A DNA stretch of 39,906 nucleotides from JALZAA01 sp035938395 (GCA_035938395.1 DASZGY010000066.1:1-39906); one strand, 5' to 3'. Shown: positions 31,637-39,906, counted from the stretch's first letter. Numbers and translations are program-made. The notes: a model not told the origin generated them from the letters alone.

Positions 31637-32053
31637 TCAGGTGACGGTAAGCGTGCCCTCCATGCCCGCAGCACGGTGTCCGGGGATGTCGCAGAAGAAC
31701 GTGTACTTCCCCGGCTTCAGGTTCACCTTGAGCTGTTCGGACTGGCCGCTGTTGGCTTGGAGCTTGAACCCGGGCACCTTCCCGCCGTCGAACACCAGCG
31801 TGTGCTGCCCGCTTTCGCTCGTCAGCTTGATTGCGTCGACCCCTGCCGGCGCCTGAGGGTTCTTGGGGTCGAAGAAGAAGTTGCCGCCCCTGATGTCGAC
31901 CGTTGCTTGGGCTGCGCCACTCGGCTGCTTGTAGCTCGCGCTGCCCCCACCGCCGCCCCCGCCCCCGCACGCGGCGAGGACCGCCGTCGTCGCGAGCGCG
32001 ATGACGCCCGCTCTGACCCAACGCCGACCGCGTTCCCGTTCCATGTTCTCCAT
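31637..32053 (-). CDS. Cupredoxin lipoprotein
   Basis: The protein has 138 residues. A short basic start, a hydrophobic helix and lipobox VLAAC (Cys about 29), then a run of eight Gly and a blue-copper domain. Copper ligands: His in SGQHTLVF, then Cys, His and Met in FFCDIPGHRAAGM. It therefore binds a type 1 copper on the outer face of the membrane. It is a paralogue of the next gene upstream and could pass electrons to the oxidase or supply copper to CuA. ATG at 32053 has AGGAG just upstream. Confidence 0.9.
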   Translation of the reverse strand: MENMERERGRRWVRAGVIALATTAVLAACGGGGGGGGSASYKQPSGAAQATVDIRGGNFFFDPKNPQAPAGVDAIKLTSESGQHTLVFDGGKVPGFKLQANSGQSEQLKVNLKPGKYTFFCDIPGHRAAGMEGTLTVT

Positions 32054-32069
32054 CAGCTCCTGATTCGCT

Positions 32070-32870
32070 CTATCCGGCCGTCAGCGTTGCTTCCATGCCG
32101 GCTGCCCTGTGGCCGGGGATCGTGCAGTAGATCGTGTACGTCCCCGGCTTGAGATCGACCTTGCCCGTCTTCGGTCCCTGCGGGACGGCGAGCTGGAAGC
32201 CGCTCAGCTTCGGGTCGGAGAACACCAGCGTGTGCGACGCCCCCGCGGCCTGGTCGACATAGTTCATCTGGATGACGCCGGCCGGGACGGTGAACGCCTT
32301 CGCCTGGAAGCTCAGCGACGGCAACGCGTCGACCTCCAGGGTGGCCACCGGCGGCCCCGCCGGCTGCTTGAGCCCGCCTCCGGCGGCCTTCTTCTCCTCG
32401 CTCGGCCCGAGCGTCAGGAGCCCGGCCGAGAGGATCAGCACCATGAACCCGGCGAGCACCATCACCAGGGTCGAGGAGCGCAGCCGCGGGCTGGCGGAGA
32501 TGGCGGCGCCGCCGGCCAGGATCGCGACGGTCACGATCGTGCCGACCAGGACGGCGGTGTTCTCGCCGCTGGCGAGGAACACCCGCGACAAGTTCACGAC
32601 GTAGAGGAACACCGCGACAATCGACAGCAGCGGCAGCGCGATCGGGAGGAGCAAGCGGTCGCGCACCGGATCGACGGCCGGTGGACCGGCCTCGAGCTCC
32701 GCCGGCGACTCCCCCTCGGCGGCCTCGAAGGGCGGCTCGGCTTCGAGCTCCTCGCCGCTCTCCGGCTGCTCGTCGCTCGTCGCTTGCTCGTCGGTGGCCG
32801 GCGCGTCGCCAGCGGGCGCGTCGCCCTGCTCGGCCTGGTCGGTCTCGTCCGTCTGGACGTTGTCGGTCAT
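32070..32870 (-). CDS. Membrane-anchored cupredoxin with acidic N-terminus
   Basis: The protein has 266 residues. Residues 1-68 are strikingly acidic and repetitive (Glu/Asp/Ala), presumably cytoplasmic. Three hydrophobic segments follow (about 72-95, 102-122, 132-150). The outer part is a cupredoxin with ASHTLVF and IYCTIPGHRAAGM ligands, almost identical in the copper loop to the lipoprotein next door. It lies between ctaG and that gene in the oxidase cluster, so it is probably part of the respiratory machinery. ATG overlaps the ctaG stop as ATGA. Confidence 0.87.
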   Translation of the reverse strand: MTDNVQTDETDQAEQGDAPAGDAPATDEQATSDEQPESGEELEAEPPFEAAEGESPAELEAGPPAVDPVRDRLLLPIALPLLSIVAVFLYVVNLSRVFLASGENTAVLVGTIVTVAILAGGAAISASPRLRSSTLVMVLAGFMVLILSAGLLTLGPSEEKKAAGGGLKQPAGPPVATLEVDALPSLSFQAKAFTVPAGVIQMNYVDQAAGASHTLVFSDPKLSGFQLAVPQGPKTGKVDLKPGTYTIYCTIPGHRAAGMEATLTAG

Positions 32871-33730
32871 GAGGTCGTGGTCCCCATTCGGGAGAGCTCG
32901 CGGTCAAGATCCTGCCACCGGCGGCGCGCCGCGATGCGTCGGTCCTCTTCCCCGGCCCACCGGAAGAAGATCACCGCGATCACGAGCCACAGCAGGAGAG
33001 CGCCGCCGATCTTCATGATCAACCCGGCGATGCGCTGGTCGTCGAGCGTCGACAATCCCCAGAGGTGCGGGACATGTTCGTAGAAGCGGTAGAGCGGTGT
33101 GCTCCCGAAGGTCAGGAACGACGCCGGGATTGTGGGCACGATCGACTGGGCGAACAGGAACAGCATCCGGGGTAGCGGCGACAGCCGCGGGATCTCGGGC
33201 ATCGGGCTCACGACGGGCATCCACACGATCAGCGCGCTCACGAAGATCAACGCGTGGATGAGGAAGTGCGCGAGCTCGCTGCGGAGACTGAAGTCGACGA
33301 GCGCCGGCCAGTGCGTCAGCACGAGCACGAGGTTGAAGACGATCAACGCAGGGAGGAACCGCGCAAAGAAGCGCACGGCTCGGAACAGGAGCGACGGCGG
33401 CCGCAGAATGATGCGCAACATCCACGCCGGCGTTCCGAGGAGCAGCAGCGGCGCCGCGACCATGGACAGCACCAGGTGCTGCACCATGTGGATGCTGTAG
33501 TTGTACCGCTCGGCGATGTCGTGGATCGGCCAGTCGGCTGCGACCCAGACGGCCAGCACCCCGAGCGCGAAGCACACCACCTGCAACCGTGTGACCGGCG
33601 CACGCCCGGCCGCCGCGTACCGGGGACCGACGCGGACGACGGCGACGGCGTACGACGCGGCCAGCGCGGCGACGAGCAGCCACACCTCGACGTGAGGGTG
33701 CCAGCTCGGGTAGGCGACGGCGATGCCCAC
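32867..33730 (-). CDS. ctaG: CtaG (caa3-type) cytochrome c oxidase assembly factor
   Basis: The protein has 287 residues with about seven membrane helices. Histidines are conserved in the family pattern: DWPIHDIAERYNYSIHMVQHLVLSMVAAPLLLLGTP, then LTHWPALVDF and HFLIHALIF. The Bacillus CtaG relative is required for caa3 oxidase copper insertion; this protein belongs to that helical family (not to Cox11). It sits directly after subunit IV (7 bases). Confidence 0.9.
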   Translation of the reverse strand: MGIAVAYPSWHPHVEVWLLVAALAASYAVAVVRVGPRYAAAGRAPVTRLQVVCFALGVLAVWVAADWPIHDIAERYNYSIHMVQHLVLSMVAAPLLLLGTPAWMLRIILRPPSLLFRAVRFFARFLPALIVFNLVLVLTHWPALVDFSLRSELAHFLIHALIFVSALIVWMPVVSPMPEIPRLSPLPRMLFLFAQSIVPTIPASFLTFGSTPLYRFYEHVPHLWGLSTLDDQRIAGLIMKIGGALLLWLVIAVIFFRWAGEEDRRIAARRRWQDLDRELSRMGTTTS

Positions 33731-33737
33731 GATCAGC

Positions 33738-34187
33738 TCAGCTGCTGAAGACGTGCAGCATCGTCAGCACGATCAGGTACAGCGAGATCGCGGCCACGAC
33801 ACCGAGCACGAAGAAACGACGGAAGATGGGGCGATCGGTCTTCAAGTGCATATACCAGGACGCGACCAAACCGAACTTGATCACCGCGAACGTGAGCAGG
33901 AACACGATGATCAGCCCGTCGGGAACGTCGCCCTGGAGGTAATAGAGACCGATCTCGGCCGCAGTGACCGCGACGAGGATCGCCGCGATCATCACGTACC
34001 GCTGTGGCGTCGGATGCGGCCGGAGCTCGCCCGGCAACATCGGAAGCTGAGGCTCGGCGACGGCGGGCGGCGCGGCCTCCGCCCGTTCTATCGCGGTGCC
34101 CGGCTGCTCGCCCGCGGGCGCCGCGCCCTCGGAATCGCGCGGTTCGGTCTCGGTCGCGGTGCCGGCGGGGGCGGATTCGTCTGCCAT
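33738..34187 (-). CDS. coxD: Cytochrome c oxidase subunit IV-type protein
   Basis: The protein has 149 residues. About 60 N-terminal residues are Ala/Pro/Glu-rich and disordered; then three hydrophobic helices (YVMIAAILVAVTAAEIGLYYL, then GLIIVFLLTFAVIKFGLVASWYMHL, then FVLGVVAAISLYLIVLTMLHV). The middle one has the HLKTD-type end typical of the prokaryotic subunit IV (COX4_pro). The start is ATG 20 bases after the coxC stop; the frame runs on upstream through coxC as noise. Confidence 0.85.
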   Translation of the reverse strand: MADESAPAGTATETEPRDSEGAAPAGEQPGTAIERAEAAPPAVAEPQLPMLPGELRPHPTPQRYVMIAAILVAVTAAEIGLYYLQGDVPDGLIIVFLLTFAVIKFGLVASWYMHLKTDRPIFRRFFVLGVVAAISLYLIVLTMLHVFSS

Positions 34188-34207
34188 GGCGATCGACCCG
34201 TCTGCTC

Positions 34208-34837
34208 CTATTTGGGGATGAGGTAGACGACGGTGAAGATGACGATCCAGACCACGTCCACGAAGTGCCAGTACAGCCCGGCGATCTCGACGCGCTCGGA
34301 GTCCCGACTGGTGAGCCGGCCCTGGACGGCGAGACCCCAGAGCGAGAGCAGCCAGATGATGCCGGCCGTGACGTGAGCGCCGTGCAGTCCGGTGAGCACG
34401 AAGAAGGTGGAGCCGGAGAGGTTCTTCGAGAGGGTGAACCCCTGCCGGTAGAACTCGGTGAACTCGAACACCTGACCGCCGATGAACGTGGCGCCGAACA
34501 ACGCGGTGGCAAGCAGCCATACACGCAACCGGCGGTAGTCCCCGCGCATGATCGCGGCCAGCGCCAGAACCATGGTGAGACTGCTCATGAGCAGGATGAA
34601 CGAGGTCACCGAGGTGAACGGGATGTTGTAGACGTCGACCGGATGCGGTCCCGGCTGGGGCCGTCCTCGGTAGAAGAGGTAGGCGGAGATGAACGCGCCG
34701 AAGAACAGGCAGTCCGACGACAGGAAGAGCCACATGGCCAGCTTGGTGTTGCTGACGCCCATACCGGTCGCAGGGGCGTCGTGGCCGGCCTCGACGACGT
34801 CGTGCTCGGACGGGACGGCGACCTGATCCGTCGTCAT
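34208..34837 (-). CDS. coxC: Cytochrome c oxidase subunit III
   Basis: The protein has 209 residues, a short bacterial form with five helices. Features: KLAMWLFLSSDCLFFGAFISAYLFYR in the first helix, then FEFTEFYRQGFTLSKNLSGSTFFVLTGLHGAHVTAGI and HFVDVVWIVIFTVVYLIPK at the end. These are typical subunit III marks. ATG overlaps the coxA stop as ATGA. Confidence 0.95.
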   Translation of the reverse strand: MTTDQVAVPSEHDVVEAGHDAPATGMGVSNTKLAMWLFLSSDCLFFGAFISAYLFYRGRPQPGPHPVDVYNIPFTSVTSFILLMSSLTMVLALAAIMRGDYRRLRVWLLATALFGATFIGGQVFEFTEFYRQGFTLSKNLSGSTFFVLTGLHGAHVTAGIIWLLSLWGLAVQGRLTSRDSERVEIAGLYWHFVDVVWIVIFTVVYLIPK

Positions 34838-36777
34838 GGCTCTGTCTGGGGCTCGATACCCCACGCGTACATGCCGAACAAGAGCACCAGCGCGCCGATC
34901 GGAACGAGCCATACGGCCTGGAAGACGGCCGCGTAGCCCAGGATCGGGAGCCCGAGCGCGACGACGAAGGGGAAGTACGACGGCGACGGCATGTGGATCC
35001 CGTGCCCGTCGCCGTGCTCCTCGCCACCGTGCTCGCCGCCCCCGTCACCACCCGCGGGACGCTCTTCGACGGCGACGGCGGCGCCACTCGGAAGTCGCAC
35101 CGCGTGGCCGGTCTCGTCCTCCGTGTACTTGTGGTGCCAGAAGTCGTCGCGCGCCTCGACCTGCGGGATCTCGGCGAAGTTGTACATGGGCGGCGGAGAA
35201 GGCGTCGTCCACTCGAGCGTTCGCGCGTCCCACGGGTCGTCGCCCGATACCTGACCGTGTCGGCGGCTCACCATCACGTTCACGATGAAGGCCAAGACGG
35301 AGAGGGCGATGACGAACGCACCGATCGTCTCGAGCTGGTTGAGGAAGTCCCAGCCCAGCCCGGTGTCGTAGCGGTACGTGCGGCGCGGCATGCCGAGGAG
35401 CCCGACGAAGTGCATCGGGAAGAACGTGAGGTTGAACCCGAGGAGCATCGTCCAGAAGTTGAACTTGCCCAGACGCTCGTCGAGGAACCGGCCGTAGAGC
35501 TTCGGGAACCAGTAGTAGAAGCCGCTGAAGAGTCCGAACACGAGCCCGCCGAACAGCACGTAGTGGAAGTGCGCGACGACGAAGTAGGTGTCCGTCTGCT
35601 GGGTGTCGGCCGGGACGACCGAGTGGAGGACGCCGGACAATCCACCGAGGGTGAACATCGCGATGAAGCCGAGCGCGAACAGCATCGCGGTCTTGAGTCT
35701 GACTGCGCCTCTCCACACGGTCGCGAGCCAGTTGAAGATCTTCACGCCGGTGGGTACGGCGATGATCATCGTGGAGAGCGCGAATGCCGAGATCGCGACC
35801 GGCCCGAGGCCGGTGGCGAACATGTGGTGGGCCCAGACGCCCCAGCCGATGAATCCGATCGCGATGCCGGAGAACACGACCACGGGGTAGCCGAACAGGG
35901 GCTTGCGCGAGAAGACGGGCAGGACCTCGGACACGATCCCCATGCCCGGCAGGATGAGGATGTACACCTCGGGATGCCCGAAGAGCCAGAAGAGATTTTG
36001 GTAGAGCAGCGGATCAGCGCCGGCGGCGGGTTGGAAGAAGTTCGTGCCCATGTTGCGGTCGAAGTAGACCATGATCAGCGCGGCGGTGACGATCGGCATC
36101 GCGAACAGCGTGAGGAACGCGGTCACCAGCATCATCCACGTGAACACCGGCATCCGCATGAACGTCATGCCCGGCGCGCGGAGTTGGAGCACCGTGACGA
36201 TGAAGTTGATCGCCGACGTCGTCGACGCGATTCCGAGCATGACGATGCCGACGGCCCAGAAGTCCGCGCCGTGACCGGGGAGGAAGCCGCGGCCGAGCGG
36301 CGTGCTCGTGAGGGGCGTATAGCCGAACCAGCCGCCGTTCGGCGCGCTGCCGCCGATGAAGAAGCTCGAGTAGATGAACAACCCGCCCATGAGGAAGCCC
36401 CAGTACCCGAACGCGTTCAGGCGCGGGAACGCGACGTCGCGGGCGCCGATCTGGAGCGGGATCAGGTAGTTGCCGAACGCCACTGCGAGCGGCATGCCCA
36501 TGAGGAAGATCATGGTGGTGCCGTGCATCGTGAACAGCTCGTTGTACTGCGCTGCGGTCAGCAAGGTGCCGTTGGGGCCCGCGAGCTGGAGCCGCAGCAG
36601 TAGCGCCTCCACCCCGCCGATCACGAAGAAGGTCAGCGCGGTGGTGCCGTACATGATGCCGATCTTCTTGTGGTCGATCGTCGTGAACCAGCTCCAGAAG
36701 CCGGTCGTCGCCCGCGGACGCCGTAGGACGCGAAGCCGGCGCGCCGGCGCCCGAACCGTGTCGGAGACGGTCGTCAT
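34834..36777 (-). CDS. coxA: Cytochrome c oxidase subunit I
   Basis: The protein has 647 residues. Low-spin heme ligands are H85 and H405, heme a3 is H403, and CuB is H268, H317 and H318, with the crosslinking Y272 (GHPEVY). GHPEV with E270 marks an A1-type heme-copper oxidase, so it should pump protons through the D- and K-pathways. After residue 535 comes an extension: a linker with a Gly/His-rich stretch, then two more helices. It starts 22 bases after coxB and is coupled to coxC. Confidence 0.97.
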   Translation of the reverse strand: MTTVSDTVRAPARRLRVLRRPRATTGFWSWFTTIDHKKIGIMYGTTALTFFVIGGVEALLLRLQLAGPNGTLLTAAQYNELFTMHGTTMIFLMGMPLAVAFGNYLIPLQIGARDVAFPRLNAFGYWGFLMGGLFIYSSFFIGGSAPNGGWFGYTPLTSTPLGRGFLPGHGADFWAVGIVMLGIASTTSAINFIVTVLQLRAPGMTFMRMPVFTWMMLVTAFLTLFAMPIVTAALIMVYFDRNMGTNFFQPAAGADPLLYQNLFWLFGHPEVYILILPGMGIVSEVLPVFSRKPLFGYPVVVFSGIAIGFIGWGVWAHHMFATGLGPVAISAFALSTMIIAVPTGVKIFNWLATVWRGAVRLKTAMLFALGFIAMFTLGGLSGVLHSVVPADTQQTDTYFVVAHFHYVLFGGLVFGLFSGFYYWFPKLYGRFLDERLGKFNFWTMLLGFNLTFFPMHFVGLLGMPRRTYRYDTGLGWDFLNQLETIGAFVIALSVLAFIVNVMVSRRHGQVSGDDPWDARTLEWTTPSPPPMYNFAEIPQVEARDDFWHHKYTEDETGHAVRLPSGAAVAVEERPAGGDGGGEHGGEEHGDGHGIHMPSPSYFPFVVALGLPILGYAAVFQAVWLVPIGALVLLFGMYAWGIEPQTEP

Positions 36778-36799
36778 GAGGGAGCTCCCGCGCGCTCGT

Positions 36800-37945
36800 T
36801 CACTTCAGCTGGAGCAGGTAGTCGGCGATCTGCCCGGCCTCCTGCTCGGTCATCGTCGGCTGCCCGGCCGGAGTATCGCGGCTGAACGACGGCATGCCCA
36901 CACACTTGCCCGCCGCCGGCTCGCCCGCCTCCCGGCACGCCTTGGACTGCATCGGGATGAGGCCCGGCGCGTTGTGCACCCATTCGACGAGCTTGTCGCG
37001 TGTCAGCTCGTAGTAGCCGCTGGCGAAGGTGGTGCGGCTGGCCAGGTGGGTCAAGTTCGGTCCGTAGCTGCTCACCTTCGAGTCGGAGAGCGAGTGGCAG
37101 TTCGTGCACTGGAACTTCGTGCTGATGAGGTCCTGCGCGGGACCGGCGGGTTTCGTGTCCGCGCCCGTGCCGACCTGGAGCGGGACCGCCGGCCCCTGCT
37201 GCTGCTCGCCGACCCACCGGTCGAACTCGCTCGGTTCCTTGGCGATCACGCGGAACCGCATGTTCGCGTGCGACAACCCGCAGTACTCCGCACACTGCCC
37301 GAGATAGGTGCCCGGCTTGTCGGCCTCGATCGTCGTGAAGTTGTTCCGGCCCGGCACGACGTCGGTCTTCCCGTTGAGCTCCGGGACCCAGAAGCTGTGG
37401 ATCACATTGCATTTGTTGGGCAGCGACTCGTCACACGCCTGGAGGTTGACCCGAACGGTCCGGCCCGCCGGGATCACCAGCTCGTCGGCGGTGACGACCT
37501 TCTCCTTCGGGTACTTGAACTCCCACCACCACTGCTTTCCGACCACGGTGACATTGAGCACGTCGCCGGTCGGTTCCTTGTGCAGGTCGAAGATGGTGAT
37601 GATCGTCGGGACGGCGATGACCGCGAGGATCAGCGCGGGAACGATCGTCCACCCGATCTCGAGCGGCGTGCTGCCGTGGATCTGCTTGGGGTTCTCGTTC
37701 TTTCCGGCCCGGTAGCGGAAGCGCACGGCGAACACGACGACGGCGCCGAGGACCAGCACCCCGACGGCGACCGAGATGAAGAAGATCGGCGTGAACAGGT
37801 TGTCGATCTTCTGGGCAGCCGGTCCCTTGGGCTTCAGCGAGTTCTGCCCATTGTTCTCGGCCGAGCACGCTGCCAGCAGCAGGCCCGCGCCGAGGACGAC
37901 GGCCAGCCCCACCCATCGCTTGGAACGCGATGTGAAGCGCCTCAT
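36800..37945 (-). CDS. coxB: Cytochrome c oxidase subunit II fused to cytochrome c (caa3 type)
   Basis: The protein has 381 residues. Signal peptide with lipobox LAAC (C27); helices at about 52-77 and 98-120; CuA domain with ligands H183, C218, E220, C222, H226 and M229; then a cytochrome c domain with CTNCH (C280, C283, H284) and axial M351. Additional Cys 171/179 and 337/348 may form disulfides. This is the caa3 arrangement: electrons enter through the fused heme. The 140-base gap to era likely holds the operon promoter; TAGGCT (38028-38033, minus strand) is a weak candidate. Confidence 0.95.
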   Translation of the reverse strand: MRRFTSRSKRWVGLAVVLGAGLLLAACSAENNGQNSLKPKGPAAQKIDNLFTPIFFISVAVGVLVLGAVVVFAVRFRYRAGKNENPKQIHGSTPLEIGWTIVPALILAVIAVPTIITIFDLHKEPTGDVLNVTVVGKQWWWEFKYPKEKVVTADELVIPAGRTVRVNLQACDESLPNKCNVIHSFWVPELNGKTDVVPGRNNFTTIEADKPGTYLGQCAEYCGLSHANMRFRVIAKEPSEFDRWVGEQQQGPAVPLQVGTGADTKPAGPAQDLISTKFQCTNCHSLSDSKVSSYGPNLTHLASRTTFASGYYELTRDKLVEWVHNAPGLIPMQSKACREAGEPAAGKCVGMPSFSRDTPAGQPTMTEQEAGQIADYLLQLK

Positions 37946-38085
37946 CCTCCACTTCCGATCACGTGTCCGGTAATTGCTCGGGCGCCTCGTGCTCGGGGGC
38001 CTCGCGGCCGGGGGACGTCAAAATCGGAGCCTATCCCCGGCCTTCGGCGTGGGAGCAACTCGGACAGGGGCTGTGACCAGCGGTT

Positions 38086-39003
38086 TCAGTAGCCGAGGCG
38101 GTCGAGAGCGTGGTCGCGACGTTGCCAGTCGCGTTCCACCCGCACACGCGTCTCGAGATAGACGCGCACGCCGAGGAGCGCCTCGAGCTCCTGACGGGCC
38201 GCGGTGCCGGCGTCCTTCAGCACACGGCCGCCCCGCCCGATGACGATGCCCTTCTGCGAGTCGCGCTCCACGCTGATGTCGGCGCGCAGCCGCAGGATCT
38301 GATCCGGGTCGTCGACGTCGGCGTCGGCGTCCGGGATGTCCTCGAGCTCCTCGACCGACACGGTGATGGAGTGCGGGAGCTCGTCGCGTGCGACCGCGAG
38401 CAGCTTCTCGCGCACGAGCTCGGCGGCCACGAAGGTCTCGGGCTGATCCGTGACGACGCCTTCCGGGTAGTAGCGCGGCCCCTCCGGCAAGCGGCTCACG
38501 ATCTCGCCGAGCAGCGGCGCAATCCCGTCGCCCGTGCGCGCCGACAGCGGGATGTAGGCGTCGAAGTCGCCGAGGTCGCGTGCCGCGGTGGCCAGGTGCT
38601 CGGCGATCGCCGGCTTCCCGGCTCGGTCGATCTTGTTCACGATCAGGAGCTTCGGCGTCTCGACCTGCTGCACGAGCCCGGCGACGAACCGGTCGCCGGC
38701 GCCGATGGGTGAGTCGGCCTCGACGAGGAGGCAGACGACATCGACCTCGCCGAGCGTCGCGACAGCACGCTGGTTCGTCCGCTCGCCGAGTGGTGTACGC
38801 GGCTTGTGGATACCCGGCGTGTCGACGAACACGATCTGGTCGTCGGGGGTCGTGCGCACGCCGCGGATGGCGGCACGCGTCGTCTGCGGGCGGTCCGAGA
38901 CGATCGCGACCTTCGAGCCGACGAGCTGGTTGAGAAGCGTCGACTTGCCGACGTTTGGCCGGCCGACGAGGGTCACGAACCCGCTCCGGAACCCCTCCGT
39001 CAC
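38086..39003 (-). CDS. era: GTPase Era
   Basis: The protein has 305 residues. G1 is GRPNVGKS (14-21), followed by PQTTRAAIRG (G2), DTPGIHKP (G3) and NKIDRAGK (G4). The C-terminal KH domain contains GIVIGRGGRVLKDAGTAAR, which binds the 3' end of 16S rRNA. Era is needed for 30S maturation. GTG at 39003 overlaps the CBS gene stop as GTGA and begins directly at the G domain. Confidence 0.96.
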   Translation of the reverse strand: MTEGFRSGFVTLVGRPNVGKSTLLNQLVGSKVAIVSDRPQTTRAAIRGVRTTPDDQIVFVDTPGIHKPRTPLGERTNQRAVATLGEVDVVCLLVEADSPIGAGDRFVAGLVQQVETPKLLIVNKIDRAGKPAIAEHLATAARDLGDFDAYIPLSARTGDGIAPLLGEIVSRLPEGPRYYPEGVVTDQPETFVAAELVREKLLAVARDELPHSITVSVEELEDIPDADADVDDPDQILRLRADISVERDSQKGIVIGRGGRVLKDAGTAARQELEALLGVRVYLETRVRVERDWQRRDHALDRLGY

Positions 39004-39906
39004 TTGGCGCCGACGGGCTCGGCGGCGCTCGCGGGCGAGGGTCGGATCTGCACCGACACGATCCGGCGCCCCTGCACCCGTTCGGTGCGGAACTCGAGCC
39101 CTTGGAAGCGCACGCACTCGCCTTCCTCGGGCACGTGCCCGAGCAGGTTGAACACGAGCCCGCCCACGGTGTCCCACTCAGTGTCGGGCAGCTCGATCCC
39201 GAGCTCGTCGCTGACGTCGTCGATCGACGTGCCACCGGGGACGCGCAACCCCCCATCGGGAAGGCGCTCGACACTCGGCTCCTCGACGTCGTACTCGTCG
39301 GTGATGTCGCCGACGATCTCCTCGAGGAGGTCCTCGAGCGTCACGAGCCCGGAGGTGCCTCCGTACTCGTCGATCACGATCGCCATGTGGAACTGCTTCG
39401 TCTGCATCTCGCGCAGCAGCTCCGCCACCCGCTTCTGCTCGGGCACGAACACCGCCTCGCGGAGCGCGGTCCGGATCGGCTCGTTCCTCTTGCTGGCGCG
39501 TGCGAGCGCGACGAGATCCTTGAGGAAGACGAGGCCGATGATGTTGTCGGTCGACTCCTCGTAGGCGGGGATCCGCGAGTACCCGCCCTCGATCGCGGCC
39601 GTGATGCCCTCCTCGATGGTGGCGTCGGCCGAGATCGACACCATGTCGGTGCGTGGCGTCATCGCTTCGCGGACGACCATGTCGCCGAACTCGAAGATCG
39701 AGTGGATCAGCTTGCGCTCGTCGCGTTCGATCGCCTCCTCGTCGGCGGCGACGTCCGCCATCTGGCGGATCTCCTCCTCGCTGACGAACGGGCCCTCCTT
39801 GAGGCCGCGTCCGGGAAGCACGACGTTGGCGAGACCGATCAGGCCGCGTGAGAGCACCCGCAACGGCGGGAAGTTCGTCAAGAACGCGAGAATCGGCGAC
39901 ACCAGG
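39000..39906 (-). CDS. CBS-domain CorC/HlyC-family protein (5' end beyond window)
   Basis: At least 300 residues are visible. There are two CBS domains (AMTPRTDMVSISADATIEE ... and AELLREMQTKQFHMAIVIDE) and the C-terminal CorC_HlyC transporter-associated domain (EYDVEEPSVERLPDGGLRV onward). The usual N-terminal four-helix CNNM/DUF21 membrane domain is only just reached (the frame is open to the window edge), so the start is outside and the apparent GTG at 39902 is not the real start. Such proteins are thought to take part in magnesium or cobalt efflux. Position next to era matches the actinobacterial order. Confidence 0.88.
   Translation of the reverse strand, partial: LVSPILAFLTNFPPLRVLSRGLIGLANVVLPGRGLKEGPFVSEEEIRQMADVAADEEAIERDERKLIHSIFEFGDMVVREAMTPRTDMVSISADATIEEGITAAIEGGYSRIPAYEESTDNIIGLVFLKDLVALARASKRNEPIRTALREAVFVPEQKRVAELLREMQTKQFHMAIVIDEYGGTSGLVTLEDLLEEIVGDITDEYDVEEPSVERLPDGGLRVPGGTSIDDVSDELGIELPDTEWDTVGGLVFNLLGHVPEEGECVRFQGLEFRTERVQGRRIVSVQIRPSPASAAEPVGAK

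Noticed and set aside
34993..36603. 536-codon plus-strand frame opposite coxA
   Set aside because: Highly charged low-complexity translation opposite a clear oxidase subunit; a mirror artefact.
1..39906. Mobile elements, CRISPR arrays, prophage, rRNA
   Set aside because: I found no transposase, integrase, terminal inverted repeats, regularly spaced repeats or rRNA sequence anywhere in the window.

Overview
The window is chromosomal DNA of a very GC-rich actinobacterium. Markers are a WhiB-family regulator, an actinobacterial-type LexA box, a dimeric-type glycyl-tRNA synthetase, a PPOX/F420-type enzyme, a caa3 oxidase and a mycobacteria-like era/uppS/recO/glyS/dgt/dnaG/sigA gene order. The acidimicrobial branch (Acidimicrobiia) is my best guess, but that is inference. 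I see no insertion sequence, CRISPR array, prophage or rRNA. Coding density is high, and most transcription between 14 kb and the right end is on the minus strand.

Left part (1-14.1 kb): a YCII-like protein; a divergent HxlR regulator and DHA2-type drug exporter sharing a compact promoter/operator region; tRNA-Val(UAC); a WhiB7/WblC-like regulator behind a roughly 360-nt leader with a small ORF and an intrinsic terminator; a beta-lactamase-fold serine hydrolase; a three-gene overlapping operon (MobA-like nucleotidyltransferase plus two inositol-monophosphatase-family enzymes); an Rv0121-like PPOX/F420 protein; a pterin dehydratase/NTF2-like/VOC operon; a radical SAM gene behind a textbook LexA box; a DUF971 protein; and an 1183-residue cyclase-ATPase-TPR signalling protein.

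Middle (14.1-19.4 kb): a four-gene operon (cytoplasmic ferritin-like protein, Tat-exported ferritin-like lipoprotein, YczE-type membrane protein, Gfo/Idh/MocA oxidoreductase); a 3-hydroxyisobutyrate-dehydrogenase-like enzyme; tRNA-Asn(GUU) overlapped by the 3' end of an HTH/LAGLIDADG-like gene; a tiny membrane protein; and a tRNA with anticodon CAU.

Right part (19.4-39.9 kb), read in the direction of transcription from right to left: CBS/CorC protein and era; an aerobic respiration cluster (coxB with fused cytochrome c, coxA, coxC, subunit IV, CtaG-like assembly factor, two paralogous cupredoxins); uppS, recO, yccF, glyS, a J-domain/RDD fusion, ppdK, dgt, dnaG and sigA. A diacylglycerol-kinase-like gene diverges from uppS. 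This is a housekeeping backbone for ribosome maturation, cell-wall lipid carrier, repair, translation, carbon metabolism, dNTP control, replication priming and the principal sigma factor, with the terminal oxidase inserted in it.

Two themes recur. Many genes have a TAnnnT hexamer ending 6-8 nt before the start codon, the signature of leaderless mRNAs. Many adjacent genes overlap by 4 nt (ATGA or GTGA), implying translational coupling.
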